Assembly: GCA_965140765.1 (NCBI GenBank)
Contig: OZ223307.1
Location: forward strand, 248,001-312,000
Origin: Sunxiuqinia sp963678245
GTDB lineage: Bacteria; Bacteroidota; Bacteroidia; Bacteroidales; Prolixibacteraceae
DNA length: 64,000 bases
Direction: 5' to 3'
This document shows positions 35,616 through 44,842 of this stretch, one piece after another (positions within the stretch are counted from its first letter, which is position 1; the number at the start of each line of letters is the position of its first letter). The notes beneath the pieces were generated by a model. It was given only the letters and a program-made list of their open reading frames with translations, ran no database searches and was not told the DNA's origin. A program made the position numbers and the translations under genes.

Positions 35616-37496
35616 ATGAAGAAAATATATTCTCTTATCCTCTGTTTATTTCTTCTTTTAGAAGCATGTGCACCAAAAGACATTAAATTCTCAGACAATG
35701 AAAAGGATTTATTTTTTCAATCAGCACAAACAATAAATGACCAAATAACCTCTACTAAAATTACGCTATTGCGTTGCCCATTGGATTCAATAGAAACGAT
35801 AAACGGGATTATTTCTGGTTGTACCTACAAGACAACTGATGATTCGCTGAAGGAGAAGTTACATTCACTATTGTCAAATCGAACGGCTAAGCCCCATGTC
35901 ATTATTGACAAGGAATATATATCCCCTAGCTTTCTTCAGGCCCAAGATAGTTTAGCATTTTTGGCGTTATCCAGGTCTCAGTGGAGAAATGAAATTTCTG
36001 TCAACGACTTTGTTGAGTATATACTCCCTTACAAACAAGAATTAGAATTTGTTGACAATTGGAGGGAATTACTATTCTCACACTATACTGATTTAGTTTC
36101 AGCTGATTCCTCGTTATGTAACATGGATAGTCTGTATTTGTATCACAAACGGCATACTTATCCGTCACTTTCAAAGCATCTGGATATCAAGAACCTGTAT
36201 CCATCCCGGGACAATTTTTCCTGGTTGAGCTTTTGTAGTGAAGGGGATTGTGTCGCCCGTTGTCTCTTGATGATGTACCACCTAAGAGCTGCCGGAGCAC
36301 CAGCTACTGTAGACTATATACCTGCTTGGGGAAACAGGCCTTATGCAAAACATGCTTATGTAGGTCTAGCCAATAGATCAATTCAGGTTGAAAAGTTACT
36401 GGAAAATAGAAATGACCCTCATAATGTGGTCAACGATCTGAATGGTTGTATGACAGATACATTTATGTTCATATTTCCAAAGGAGGCAATACCCGAAGGG
36501 TTGTATATTCAATATGAAAAGACGATTCCTAAGGTATACCGAAATACATGGAGTTTACAGGAGGATGTCGTTGAAATATTAAATAAAGTCTCGGGACATG
36601 AAGTATTTCGAAATTTAATAGTTCCAAACCATTTGGATGTGACATCTCAATATCTAAAGACTGTTGATGTAGAATTAAAATTAGATTTAACAAACAATCA
36701 TAATTTGATATATCTAGCCGTATTCGATAGAGAGGGATGGAGACCTGTTGCATATACTCTGATAAAAAATAATAAAGCTATATTTAAGGATATGGGAAAA
36801 AACATTGTATACATTCCTATGGTAAATGAAAATCAAAATTTGGTACCTGTATCCTCTCCATTTATTTTAGATAATGAAGGTGAATTAAATTTCTTAGCTC
36901 CAGATTATAAGAATAAGGTTAATATGAATCTCAGAAGGAAATATCCACTATTTGCCTATTCTGCCAATTATACAAAACAGTTCAAAGACGCGGTGTTGAT
37001 GGGAAGCGTTGATTCCAATATCCAGCTTTTTGAAGATATTTATAAGATAGCAGAATATCCTTTTTTGCCTTTAACAATAAAAGTTAATACAAACAGAGAG
37101 TATGAGTGTATAAGGTTACAAACAAAAAATAATGAAAAAGCAAGAGTTAATATATTTGATTGCTATACACAGAACTCTTTAGGAGAGGAAAAGAAAATTG
37201 AAGGAAAAATTGTCCGGGTGAACCGCCAGTTACAAATAAATTTTGATAAAACGACCACAGTTTCTAAGATTGTTATATGGCCACGAAACGACGAAAATTT
37301 TATTTGTAAAGGGAATCGGTACGAATTGATGTATTGGGATGAGGGATGGAATTCCCTAGGAGTAAAGGAAGGACAAGGGTTTTCACTATTGTTTGACAAT
37401 GTTCCTGCGAATGCATTGTATTGGCTTAAGTGCTTAACAGAAGGGAAGGAAGAAAGAATATTTACATATGAAAATGGGAAACAAATATGGTGGTAG
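35616..37496 (+). CDS. Transglutaminase-like lipoprotein
   Basis: 626 residues. The signal ends in lipobox LLEAC. The central transglutaminase-core region includes SEGDCVARCLLMMYHLRAAG (candidate catalytic Cys) and PAWGNRPYAKHAYVGL (candidate His). The C-terminus has a discoidin-like beta segment (KIVIWPRNDENF, then YELMYWDEGWNSLG). Known relatives act as proteases or crosslinkers. Nineteen bases from lepB, it is the last cargo gene; a peptide-processing or crosslinking role is inferred. Confidence 0.75.
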   Translation: MKKIYSLILCLFLLLEACAPKDIKFSDNEKDLFFQSAQTINDQITSTKITLLRCPLDSIETINGIISGCTYKTTDDSLKEKLHSLLSNRTAKPHVIIDKEYISPSFLQAQDSLAFLALSRSQWRNEISVNDFVEYILPYKQELEFVDNWRELLFSHYTDLVSADSSLCNMDSLYLYHKRHTYPSLSKHLDIKNLYPSRDNFSWLSFCSEGDCVARCLLMMYHLRAAGAPATVDYIPAWGNRPYAKHAYVGLANRSIQVEKLLENRNDPHNVVNDLNGCMTDTFMFIFPKEAIPEGLYIQYEKTIPKVYRNTWSLQEDVVEILNKVSGHEVFRNLIVPNHLDVTSQYLKTVDVELKLDLTNNHNLIYLAVFDREGWRPVAYTLIKNNKAIFKDMGKNIVYIPMVNENQNLVPVSSPFILDNEGELNFLAPDYKNKVNMNLRRKYPLFAYSANYTKQFKDAVLMGSVDSNIQLFEDIYKIAEYPFLPLTIKVNTNREYECIRLQTKNNEKARVNIFDCYTQNSLGEEKKIEGKIVRVNRQLQINFDKTTTVSKIVIWPRNDENFICKGNRYELMYWDEGWNSLGVKEGQGFSLLFDNVPANALYWLKCLTEGKEERIFTYENGKQIWW

Positions 37497-37666
37497 TCTA
37501 CCTCCCCTGCTGTCAAAACTTGTTTCCACAAAATTTTTCGGTAATCAAATTGCACAAGAGAATTCAAACTGAAATTTGGATGTTCAATAATTGGGCTAAT
37601 TTTCTATTCTTATTGTATATTTGTAAACAATGATAATTGATCAACAAAAATAGAAATCACATCAGA

Positions 37667-37683
37667 GAGACCTTATCGAGACC
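37667..37683. repeat. Right arm-type repeat near attR
   Basis: GAGACCTTATCGAGACC, one mismatch from 12011-12027, in the same orientation and 51 bases inside attR. Confidence 0.6.
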
Positions 37684-37733
37684 AATAGTTTTAAGCGCAA
37701 ACAGAAACACTGTATTTCAACAAGATACATAAA

Positions 37734-37757
37734 AGGTTCGAGCCCTGGCGGGTCAAC
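37734..37757 (+). repeat. attR, 24-bp direct repeat of tRNA-Gln 3' end
   Basis: Identical to 11884-11907. Upstream sequence lacks any acceptor 5' strand, D arm or anticodon arm, so it is only the tRNA tail left by integration. Confidence 0.9.
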
Positions 37758-37760
37758 AAA

Positions 37761-37787
37761 AAAAGCACTCAAAATTTGAGTGCTTTT
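37761..37787. terminator. Bidirectional terminator, probably original tRNA-Gln terminator
   Basis: AAAAGCACTCAAA pairs with TTTGAGTGCTTTT around a one-base centre (the real loop will be wider); T tracts occur on both strands. It serves the leftward MFS gene and, before insertion, probably tRNA-Gln. Confidence 0.8.
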
Positions 37788-37826
37788 TTATTTTCATATC
37801 TTCATTATTCTTTCCGGATCACAAAA

Positions 37827-39110
37827 CTACTCGGTTCTCTCCTGAAATTCACCAACTCTTCGAATAAAAAGATAGATCGCGAAAAGTCCTATCAATATAT
37901 GAATAGTCAACGTATACATGATGTATTCAGGATGACCGGATGTCTCATAGATTCCCATTAACCAAGTATAAAGTCCACTTAAGACAGCTCCGATAAAAGT
38001 AGCCAGAAAATTGGTTCCCATATACAGGCCGGCCTTTTCTTTGGGGGCAATCCACATAATATATTCCTGAATTCGTGGTGCCGAAATCATTTCGCCAACA
38101 GCAAACAGAAAGACTCCCAGAAAGACCAAGCCACCGGCTATAGTGACCGATAAACCAAGCACAACAAAACCTGAAGCAGCCACTACCAAACCAAATAAAA
38201 ATGAAGATATGGCACCGCGTTTCTCAAAAATACGAGAAATCACCAACTGAAATACAATGATAATATAACCGGTGTGTGAAATAGCTTCAGCGTTAATTCG
38301 CCAAACTCCACTATCCTGACTTGAAATAAATCGAGTAATACCTGTTCCTAATATCATTCGCACAGATTCATATAGAGAGGCGGTATCCAGGTAATCGTTA
38401 ATATAAACAGCCAATACATTGAAAAACGCCCAAAACGGCAACCAAAAAAAGACGCCGAGCAATACCAGAAAACTCAGAAACTTAATGTCAGATAGGGCTT
38501 CCCCCATGTCTCTGAACTTCTTTTTTAAAGTGACACCTTCGAGCTCGCGCTCTGGTTCATTGTAAAAAAGCAGCGTAATAATAAACATCAACCCCACGGT
38601 AGCAGCGGCAGTATAAAAAACATAGTCCCACGACCAGCCCCTCAGTTTCCCCATGACAATTGGGCCAACTGATGCGCCAAGATTCACCATCTGATAAAAG
38701 ATCCCAAATCCCAGTGTTTTATTTGTCGAATCTGTCGTTGCTCGAACAGTAGATGAAATCAGTGGTTTAAAAATACCGGCAGCAAATCCAATAGTAAGCA
38801 TGGTCAGAGCAATTCCGCTGAACGTCTGCGTTAAAATCAGTAATAAAATGGCAGGAAGATAAGCCATATACGAAATAATCAACATCTTCTTAAATCCATA
38901 CCGATCAGCAAATGTGCCGGAAAATAACGGTATCAGATACGAAAGCGCCAGAAAAATACTTTGAATGACTCCCAGGTCTCCTTTCGAAAAACCAAGTTCA
39001 CCCAAGTAAATACCGAAACTCATATAAATACCATAATACGCAAAACGCTCGAGCACCTCAATCGAGTTGGCCACCCAAAAAACCTTTGGAAATTTTGTAC
39101 GATTACCCAT
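37827..39110 (-). CDS. MFS transporter, POT/PTR-like
   Basis: 427 residues with twelve predicted membrane segments. The N-terminal ERFAYYGIYMSFGIYL motif resembles the ERFxYYG helix of proton-coupled oligopeptide transporters. FADRYGFKKMLIISY fits the MFS loop 2-3 motif. Peptide or related substrate import is likely, but the substrate is not shown. It is the first chromosomal gene right of the element. Confidence 0.8.
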   Translation of the reverse strand: MGNRTKFPKVFWVANSIEVLERFAYYGIYMSFGIYLGELGFSKGDLGVIQSIFLALSYLIPLFSGTFADRYGFKKMLIISYMAYLPAILLLILTQTFSGIALTMLTIGFAAGIFKPLISSTVRATTDSTNKTLGFGIFYQMVNLGASVGPIVMGKLRGWSWDYVFYTAAATVGLMFIITLLFYNEPERELEGVTLKKKFRDMGEALSDIKFLSFLVLLGVFFWLPFWAFFNVLAVYINDYLDTASLYESVRMILGTGITRFISSQDSGVWRINAEAISHTGYIIIVFQLVISRIFEKRGAISSFLFGLVVAASGFVVLGLSVTIAGGLVFLGVFLFAVGEMISAPRIQEYIMWIAPKEKAGLYMGTNFLATFIGAVLSGLYTWLMGIYETSGHPEYIMYTLTIHILIGLFAIYLFIRRVGEFQERTE

Positions 39111-39243
39111 TGTTGATTTTTTTGAAGATTTAATTACCGCTTTAAAAATTCTCGCACCACAAGTTAATTAAATTTGAAAAGTATTGAATTCCTCTCAAGA
39201 TGATTTTTTTCAGGGATTCACTGGTATAAATTCATCACTCATC

Positions 39244-39729
39244 TTAGGATAACTTTTTAACGATAAGTCGATCCGGGCATACATTAAGTAATTGGGCTAT
39301 TGTTCTATTGAATGTGGGATGAATAAACTCCGGTGAGATTTCGACCAGTGGCTGCAAAACAAATCGCCGTTCAGCGATTCGAGGATGAGGAATCTCAAGC
39401 CCATCATTTTTAATGATCTGGTCATCGTAAAACAACAAATCCAAATCAATCAATCGAGAGCTATATTGCTCTGAATGACGAAGACGCCCTAGCTTTTTTT
39501 CAATTAGCTGAGTTTGCACAAGTACTCTTTCCGGATCTAAATCTGTGTCAACCACCACCGCCTGATTCCAGAACAAATCGTCAGACTCAAACCCCCAAGG
39601 TTCAGTTTCATAAACTGAAGAATATTTAATAATTGAACCAACCATCGTTTCCACCAGTTCCAGCGCCTTTTCGAATACCGCGCACTTATCACCTAAATTA
39701 CCCCCTAAAAGCAAAAAAAGCTTTGCCAT
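39244..39729 (-). CDS. folK: HPPK, folate biosynthesis pyrophosphokinase
   Basis: 161 residues with the conserved LLLGGNLGDK start, YETEPWGFESDDLFWNQ, SRLIDLDLLFYDD catalytic segment and PHPRIAERRFVLQPL. It transfers pyrophosphate from ATP to 6-hydroxymethyl-dihydropterin. It is monofunctional and transcribed away from sppA. Confidence 0.93.
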   Translation of the reverse strand: MAKLFLLLGGNLGDKCAVFEKALELVETMVGSIIKYSSVYETEPWGFESDDLFWNQAVVVDTDLDPERVLVQTQLIEKKLGRLRHSEQYSSRLIDLDLLFYDDQIIKNDGLEIPHPRIAERRFVLQPLVEISPEFIHPTFNRTIAQLLNVCPDRLIVKKLS

Positions 39730-39818
39730 CCTTTGTACATAATTGTAACGAATTCTGTAAATTCGTACTTATTCTTAAAAACTACAAAGGTATAAACGAC
39801 ATCTTATAAATCACCACT

Positions 39819-41591
39819 ATGAAAAGTTTTTTAAAATATACCCTGGCAACCATTGTTGGGGTGATGATTGCGGGTATTATCATGGCCATCCTATCCATTG
39901 GTATTGTTTCATCACTGGTTTCGATGGGCGAAAATACGGTAAGCGTAAAAGATAAAACGGTATTGATTATTCGTCTGGAAAACGAGATTATCGAACGTGC
40001 CAATAACAGTCCGTTTAGCGATTTAGACTTGCCCGGATTTGCAGCAACCAAACAAACAGGTCTCGACGATATTCTCAGTTGTATTGAAAAAGCAAAAACA
40101 GACGACAATATCGAAGGGATCTACCTCAACCCTTCAACAATTACGGCAGGGCTTGCAACTGTTGAAGAAGTACGCGACGCACTAATTGACTTTAAAGAAA
40201 GTGGAAAATTCATTTATGCTTATGGCGAAACCTTCTCGCAAAAAGCCTACTATTTAGCTTCTGCTGCCGACCAGGTTGTTTTGAATCCCAAAGGAGTTTT
40301 AGAACTGAAAGGGTTAAGTGCGCATCGGATGTTTTATAAAAATGCGCTGGAAAAAATTGGCATTGAAATGCAAGTCATCCGACACGGTAAATTTAAAGCA
40401 GCTGTTGAACCTTATTTACTGGAAAAAATGAGCCCTGAAAACCGCCTACAAACAGAAAAATATACTGGTAGCTTGTGGAGGCAGATGTTGATGGACATTT
40501 CTGAGTCACGTGGTATTTCTATTGAAAAACTTAATGAACTGGCTGATGGAGTGACGACCTTCCGTGGAGCAGAATACCTCTTGAATGAAGGTTTGGTGGA
40601 TACCTTAAAATATAAAGATCAGGTGATTGACGATTTAAAACAACTGACCGCAACACGCGAAAGTAAGGATGTCCGTTCGATTGAAATCAAAGCCTATTCA
40701 AAAGTTCCCGCTCCAACTGATGGCAAAGGATTGGCTCGCGATAAAATTGCCGTGATCTATGCCACTGGTGGTATCGACATGCCGGGATCAGGCACCGACG
40801 GTATAGATTCTGAGAAATTGTCCCGAACCATTCGTCAGGCCAGGCGAGACAGCTCTATCAAAGCGATTGTACTTCGCATCAACTCCCCAGGCGGAAGCGC
40901 CTATGGCTCGGAAGTTATTTGGCGCGAAGTGAAATTGGCTGCTGAAACTAAACCGGTAATTGCCTCAATGGGCGATGTTGCTGCTTCGGGTGGCTATTAT
41001 ATAGCCGCTGCCGCCGACACTATTTTGGCCGATCACACGACCATTACCGGATCAATCGGAATTTTTGGAGTAATACCCAACATCAATGAGCTTATGATTG
41101 ACAAATTGGGGATTACGCAGGATGTGGTCAACACCAACGCTCATTCTGACATTTTATCGCTGACCCGCCCACTCACTGAGTTTGAAAAAGGGCTGATGCA
41201 AAACTATATCGAAAAAGGTTATGACATTTTTACCGGTCGTGTTGCCGAAGGGCGTGACATGACCACTCAAGCGGTTGACGAAGTTGGACAAGGCCGTGTT
41301 TGGGCTGCTACGGATGCTATCGAAATTGGGCTAATTGACCAGTATGGCGGAGTTAACGATGCCATTGATTTAGCCAAAGAAATGGCCGGATTGGATCGCT
41401 ACCGGATCAAAGCATTGCCTGAACTGAAAGATCCGTTTGAGGAGTGGATCAAAGAAATGTCTGGCTCGGCTCGTATGTGGGTGCTGAAACAGGAAATCGG
41501 CGAAGCTTACCCCATTTATCAACGACTAAAGGAAATTAAACACACCCGTGGAGTAATGGCAAGAATGCCTTATGATGTTCGAGTGGACTAA
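39819..41591 (+). CDS. sppA: Signal peptide peptidase SppA, 67K type
   Basis: 590 residues with an N-terminal membrane anchor and two tandem ClpP-like protease halves. The first supplies the lysine in RHGKFKAAVEPYLLEKMSPE; the second the nucleophilic serine in MGDVAASGGYYIAAAAD. Its size is normal for the tetrameric bifunctional-length SppA that degrades cleaved signal peptides. A terminator follows. Confidence 0.93.
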   Translation: MKSFLKYTLATIVGVMIAGIIMAILSIGIVSSLVSMGENTVSVKDKTVLIIRLENEIIERANNSPFSDLDLPGFAATKQTGLDDILSCIEKAKTDDNIEGIYLNPSTITAGLATVEEVRDALIDFKESGKFIYAYGETFSQKAYYLASAADQVVLNPKGVLELKGLSAHRMFYKNALEKIGIEMQVIRHGKFKAAVEPYLLEKMSPENRLQTEKYTGSLWRQMLMDISESRGISIEKLNELADGVTTFRGAEYLLNEGLVDTLKYKDQVIDDLKQLTATRESKDVRSIEIKAYSKVPAPTDGKGLARDKIAVIYATGGIDMPGSGTDGIDSEKLSRTIRQARRDSSIKAIVLRINSPGGSAYGSEVIWREVKLAAETKPVIASMGDVAASGGYYIAAAADTILADHTTITGSIGIFGVIPNINELMIDKLGITQDVVNTNAHSDILSLTRPLTEFEKGLMQNYIEKGYDIFTGRVAEGRDMTTQAVDEVGQGRVWAATDAIEIGLIDQYGGVNDAIDLAKEMAGLDRYRIKALPELKDPFEEWIKEMSGSARMWVLKQEIGEAYPIYQRLKEIKHTRGVMARMPYDVRVD

Positions 41592-41610
41592 TGAATAAGA
41601 AAAAATAATT

Positions 41611-41644
41611 AAAGAAGTTGCCGACACTGGCAGCTTCTTTTTTT
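41611..41644 (+). terminator. Rho-independent terminator after sppA
   Basis: AAGAAGTTGCC and GGCAGCTTCTT (one T-G pair), loop GACACT, followed by a T run. It ends 41 bases before the lpxK start. Confidence 0.85.
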
Positions 41645-41684
41645 GTGCCCGAATTTTCATAACTTCGTAGTACAAAATTCGTTT

Positions 41685-42791
41685 ATGCTAAAGATCCTTC
41701 TATACCCGCTTTCATGGATTTATGGGCTGGTTGTTTACATCCGGAACACCCTTTACGACTCTAAAATTTTTAAGTCTACTGAATTTGAAATCCCAATCAT
41801 TTCAATTGGAAATATTACGGTGGGAGGAACCGGCAAAACACCACACACGGAATATCTGGTTCAGCTTTTAAAAAAACATGTCAATGTAGCAACACTGAGC
41901 AGAGGTTACAAGCGTAAAACAAAAGGCTTTCGTTTAGTCGAAACATCTTCAAAAGCGTATGAAGTTGGTGACGAGCCCCTTCAAATCAAGCAAAAGTTTC
42001 CTGAGGTTACGGTGGCGGTTGACGAAAAAAGGGTTCGCGGAATAAATCACTTGTTGAAAGATGACGCAAATTCACCGGATGCAGTTTTATTAGATGATGC
42101 TTTTCAGCACCGCCAGGTAAGGCCGGGAATTAATATTTTACTGATTGATTACAACCGCCCGATTGATAAAGATGAGCTTTTGCCAGTTGGCCGGTTGCGC
42201 GAACGCAAATACCAACGCCGGAGAGCAAACATTATTATTTACACCAAATGTCCTGATGAAATTACTCCGATAACGCGTCGGATCATCATGAAGGATGTCA
42301 ACCTGCGACCGTATCAATCCTTATTTTTCACCACGATGGAGTATGGAGATCCAGTTGCTGTTTTTGGCAAACGGAAAGAACTTCCGGAGGAAATGGATGG
42401 TAAAAAGAAGCGTCCTGTTATTTTACTGGCAGGAATAGCAAACCCGACCCTCTTGCAAAAATACCTGGCATCGCACTATGCGGTCATCGATGAGCTAATC
42501 TTTAAAGATCATCATCATTTTGAGGCTAAAGATTTCAAAGAAATAGAAGAACGATATCTGAAATATCAAAGCCAAGATCCAATAATCATCACAACGGAGA
42601 AAGATGCCATGCGTCTTCGCGATGAAACATCAATTCCGGATTTTATTCAATCTCAATTATATTATATTCCTGTCATGATTAAATTTCTGGATCATGAGGG
42701 AAAAAGTTTTAATAAAACAATAGTAGGCTATGTTAAAGACAATAGAAGCAACCGCGAATTATATAGGCGAACATATTCAAGGCAACGTTGA
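41685..42791 (+). CDS. lpxK: Tetraacyldisaccharide 4'-kinase
   Basis: 368 residues. It phosphorylates the lipid A precursor at the 4' position at the inner membrane. An N-terminal membrane helix is followed by Walker A in GNITVGGTGKTPHTEYL, then LSRGYKRKTKG, LLDDAFQHR, FKDHHHFEAKDF and TTEKDAMRL. I chose the ATG at 41685 as the canonical MLKILLYPLSWIYG start; the longer frame from 41643 runs into the sppA terminator. The last 62 bases overlap pnp. Confidence 0.92.
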   Translation: MLKILLYPLSWIYGLVVYIRNTLYDSKIFKSTEFEIPIISIGNITVGGTGKTPHTEYLVQLLKKHVNVATLSRGYKRKTKGFRLVETSSKAYEVGDEPLQIKQKFPEVTVAVDEKRVRGINHLLKDDANSPDAVLLDDAFQHRQVRPGINILLIDYNRPIDKDELLPVGRLRERKYQRRRANIIIYTKCPDEITPITRRIIMKDVNLRPYQSLFFTTMEYGDPVAVFGKRKELPEEMDGKKKRPVILLAGIANPTLLQKYLASHYAVIDELIFKDHHHFEAKDFKEIEERYLKYQSQDPIIITTEKDAMRLRDETSIPDFIQSQLYYIPVMIKFLDHEGKSFNKTIVGYVKDNRSNRELYRRTYSRQR

Positions 42792-43542
42792 AGTAGGAAT
42801 TATTTTGGGCTCAGGACTAGGGGGACTGGTCAACGAAATTACGATCGAGAAAGAAATTAGCTACAAAGAAATACCAAACTTTCCGGTTTCAACAGTTGAG
42901 GGGCATAACGGAACATTGATTTACGGAGAACTCGGCGGTAAAAAAGTACTGGCCATGCAAGGGCGGTTTCATTATTACGAAGGATATGACATGAGAGAGG
43001 TCACCTTTCCGGTTCGGGTAATGAAAAAACTGGGCATTAATCATCTGATGGTTTCGAATGCTACGGGCGGTTTAAATCCCGATTTTAAAGTTGGCGACCT
43101 GATGATCATCAGCGACCACATCAACATGTTTCCGGAGCATCCGCTGCATGGTAAAAATATTGATGAACTTGGACCAAGATTCCCCGACATGAGCCAGGTG
43201 TACTCCAAAGAGTTACGTGACCAAGCCAAGTTTATTGCCCTCAAAAATAAAATTGATGTGAAAGAAGGCGTTTATGTGGGAGTGCAAGGTCCTACATTTG
43301 AAACCCCTGCCGAGTACAAGATGTTTCGCATTTTGGGTGGCGACGTAGTGGGCATGTCCACCGTTCCCGAAGTGATTGTTGCCCGGCATATGGGAATGAA
43401 AATATTTGGCATTTCCATTGTTACCGACAGCGGCGTGCCCGGAGAAATTGTAGAGATCTCGCACGAGGAGGTGCAGGAAGTAGCCATGCGTTCGGAGCCT
43501 TCGATGACCTTAATTCTTAAAAACTTGATTGCAAAAATCTAA
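42730..43542 (+). CDS. Purine-nucleoside phosphorylase
   Basis: 270 residues of the trimeric PNP class: GIILGSGLGGLV, QGRFHYYEGYD, SNATGGLNP, then GPTFETPAEY. It cleaves purine nucleosides with phosphate. The start lies inside the lpxK end, 62 bases of overlap, and is followed by the dehydratase gene after 15 bases. Confidence 0.92.
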   Translation: MLKTIEATANYIGEHIQGNVEVGIILGSGLGGLVNEITIEKEISYKEIPNFPVSTVEGHNGTLIYGELGGKKVLAMQGRFHYYEGYDMREVTFPVRVMKKLGINHLMVSNATGGLNPDFKVGDLMIISDHINMFPEHPLHGKNIDELGPRFPDMSQVYSKELRDQAKFIALKNKIDVKEGVYVGVQGPTFETPAEYKMFRILGGDVVGMSTVPEVIVARHMGMKIFGISIVTDSGVPGEIVEISHEEVQEVAMRSEPSMTLILKNLIAKI

Positions 43543-43557
43543 GAAAAAGGAGCAAGC

Positions 43558-44508
43558 ATGATTTTTAAAATCCCCGAGTTCGACGATATTATTGAAGCCC
43601 ACGAACGAATCAAAAGTCTGGTGCATCGCACTCCGGTTTTAACTTCTCAGTCTATCAATGAAATTACGGGAGGCAAGCTATTCTTTAAATGTGAAAACCT
43701 GCAAAAGGTGGGCGCTTTTAAATTCAGAGGAGCCTGCAATGCGGTGTTTTCGCTGTCTAAAAACCAGTTATTGAAAGGAGTCTGCACCCATTCATCGGGC
43801 AACCACGCGGCTGCACTTGCACTGGCTGCACGCATGAAAAGTATTCCGACTTACATTGTAATGCCCGAAAATGCGCCTGCCATTAAAAAGAAAGCCGTTG
43901 AATCGTACGGTGCGCGAATTACCTACTGCCAGCCAACCCTCGAAAGCCGCGAACAAACACTGCTTGAAATTCAAGATCGAACAGGAGCGAAGGAAGTTCA
44001 CCCCTACAATAACTTTCAGGTGATTTGCGGGCAAGGAACAGCCGCCAAAGAACTGCTTGAAGATTATGGGGAGTTCGATGTCATCTTATGCCCTATTGGT
44101 GGCGGTGGGCTGCTGAGTGGAACCTCCATTGCCAGTAAGGCTATGAATCCGAAAGGCCTGATCATCGCTGCCGAACCTGAAGGTGCCGACGATGCTTATC
44201 GCTCGTTTCATGGCAACATGCTGATCCCATCAATCAACCCAAAAACCATTGCTGACGGTTTACTAACATCAGTAGGCGAACTGAATTTTCGGATCATCCA
44301 GCGAAAGACCGATGAAATAGTCACTGTTTCCGAACGGAGCATCATTCATGCTATGCGCATGATTTGGGAGCGCATGAAAATTATTGTGGAACCATCAGCT
44401 GCCGTGCCTCTGGCTGCCATTCTCGAAAACAAAGTGGACGTTACCAATAAAAAAGTGGGAATCATTCTCAGTGGTGGCAATGTTGATTTGGAGAACTTGC
44501 CGTTTTAA
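43558..44508 (+). CDS. Threonine dehydratase / serine racemase-type PLP enzyme
   Basis: 316 residues of fold-type II PLP enzymes: FKCENLQKVGAFKFRGA with the Schiff-base lysine, HSSGNHAAALALAA, and the phosphate-binding glycine loop GGGGLLSG. No ACT regulatory domain is present, which favours a catabolic threonine/serine dehydratase or racemase over biosynthetic IlvA. Confidence 0.88.
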   Translation: MIFKIPEFDDIIEAHERIKSLVHRTPVLTSQSINEITGGKLFFKCENLQKVGAFKFRGACNAVFSLSKNQLLKGVCTHSSGNHAAALALAARMKSIPTYIVMPENAPAIKKKAVESYGARITYCQPTLESREQTLLEIQDRTGAKEVHPYNNFQVICGQGTAAKELLEDYGEFDVILCPIGGGGLLSGTSIASKAMNPKGLIIAAEPEGADDAYRSFHGNMLIPSINPKTIADGLLTSVGELNFRIIQRKTDEIVTVSERSIIHAMRMIWERMKIIVEPSAAVPLAAILENKVDVTNKKVGIILSGGNVDLENLPF

Positions 44509-44842
44509 CGAACAAATTGATGGATCCTTTTATAACTACCACTTACAAGTGAATGAAACAGATCGAATAATCGGGAATCATAAAAATTGGTAGGTTTTTC
44601 AACTTTCCGCACTTGATTTGAAGTAATAGTAATAAGGGTTCATCCGGTTATAAAGATTGTAAATCCAGAAGCAGAAATTTCGTTCCCCCTTTTTCAATTG
44701 CTTTTTTGAAGTTCAGCCCAATATAGAACCACTGTAGTTGGTGGTTTTATAATTATTGGAACACCACCCCAAAAAAGAGTTGGCTCAAGACTGATCTTTA
44801 AGCCAACTCATTTATTAATGGATATTTATGGATACAGAGCTT
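44509..44842. other. Intergenic with one terminator, otherwise empty
   Basis: A 334-base convergent gap. Only the hairpin at 44771-44809 stands out; no gene was seen. Confidence 0.5.
44771..44809 (-). terminator. Terminator of the SusC/D operon
   Basis: GAGTTGGCT and AGCCAACTC form the main stem, extended by AAGA/TCTT. Read leftward, it is followed by TTTTTT, as expected after the DUF4302 gene. Confidence 0.8.

Larger units (their letters stand above)
11884..37757. mobile_element. Integrative mobilizable element inserted in tRNA-Gln
   Basis: A 24-bp direct repeat of the tRNA-Gln 3' end bounds this 25.9-kb region. Just inside the tRNA lies a tyrosine integrase, followed by a mobilization module (MobC, MOBP-type relaxase, coiled-coil membrane accessory protein). 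No type IV secretion or coupling protein is present, so it would need a helper. The remainder is cargo: a peptide/envelope cluster with an RND exporter. Base composition varies: the cargo at 16.4-23 kb and 34.4-37.5 kb looks AT-rich, while the first RND permease looks richer in GC, which suggests mosaic assembly. Coordinates are those of the outer limits of the repeats. Confidence 0.85.

Noticed and set aside
37734..37757. Second tRNA-Gln
   Set aside because: Only the T arm and acceptor 3' strand are present; it is attR.
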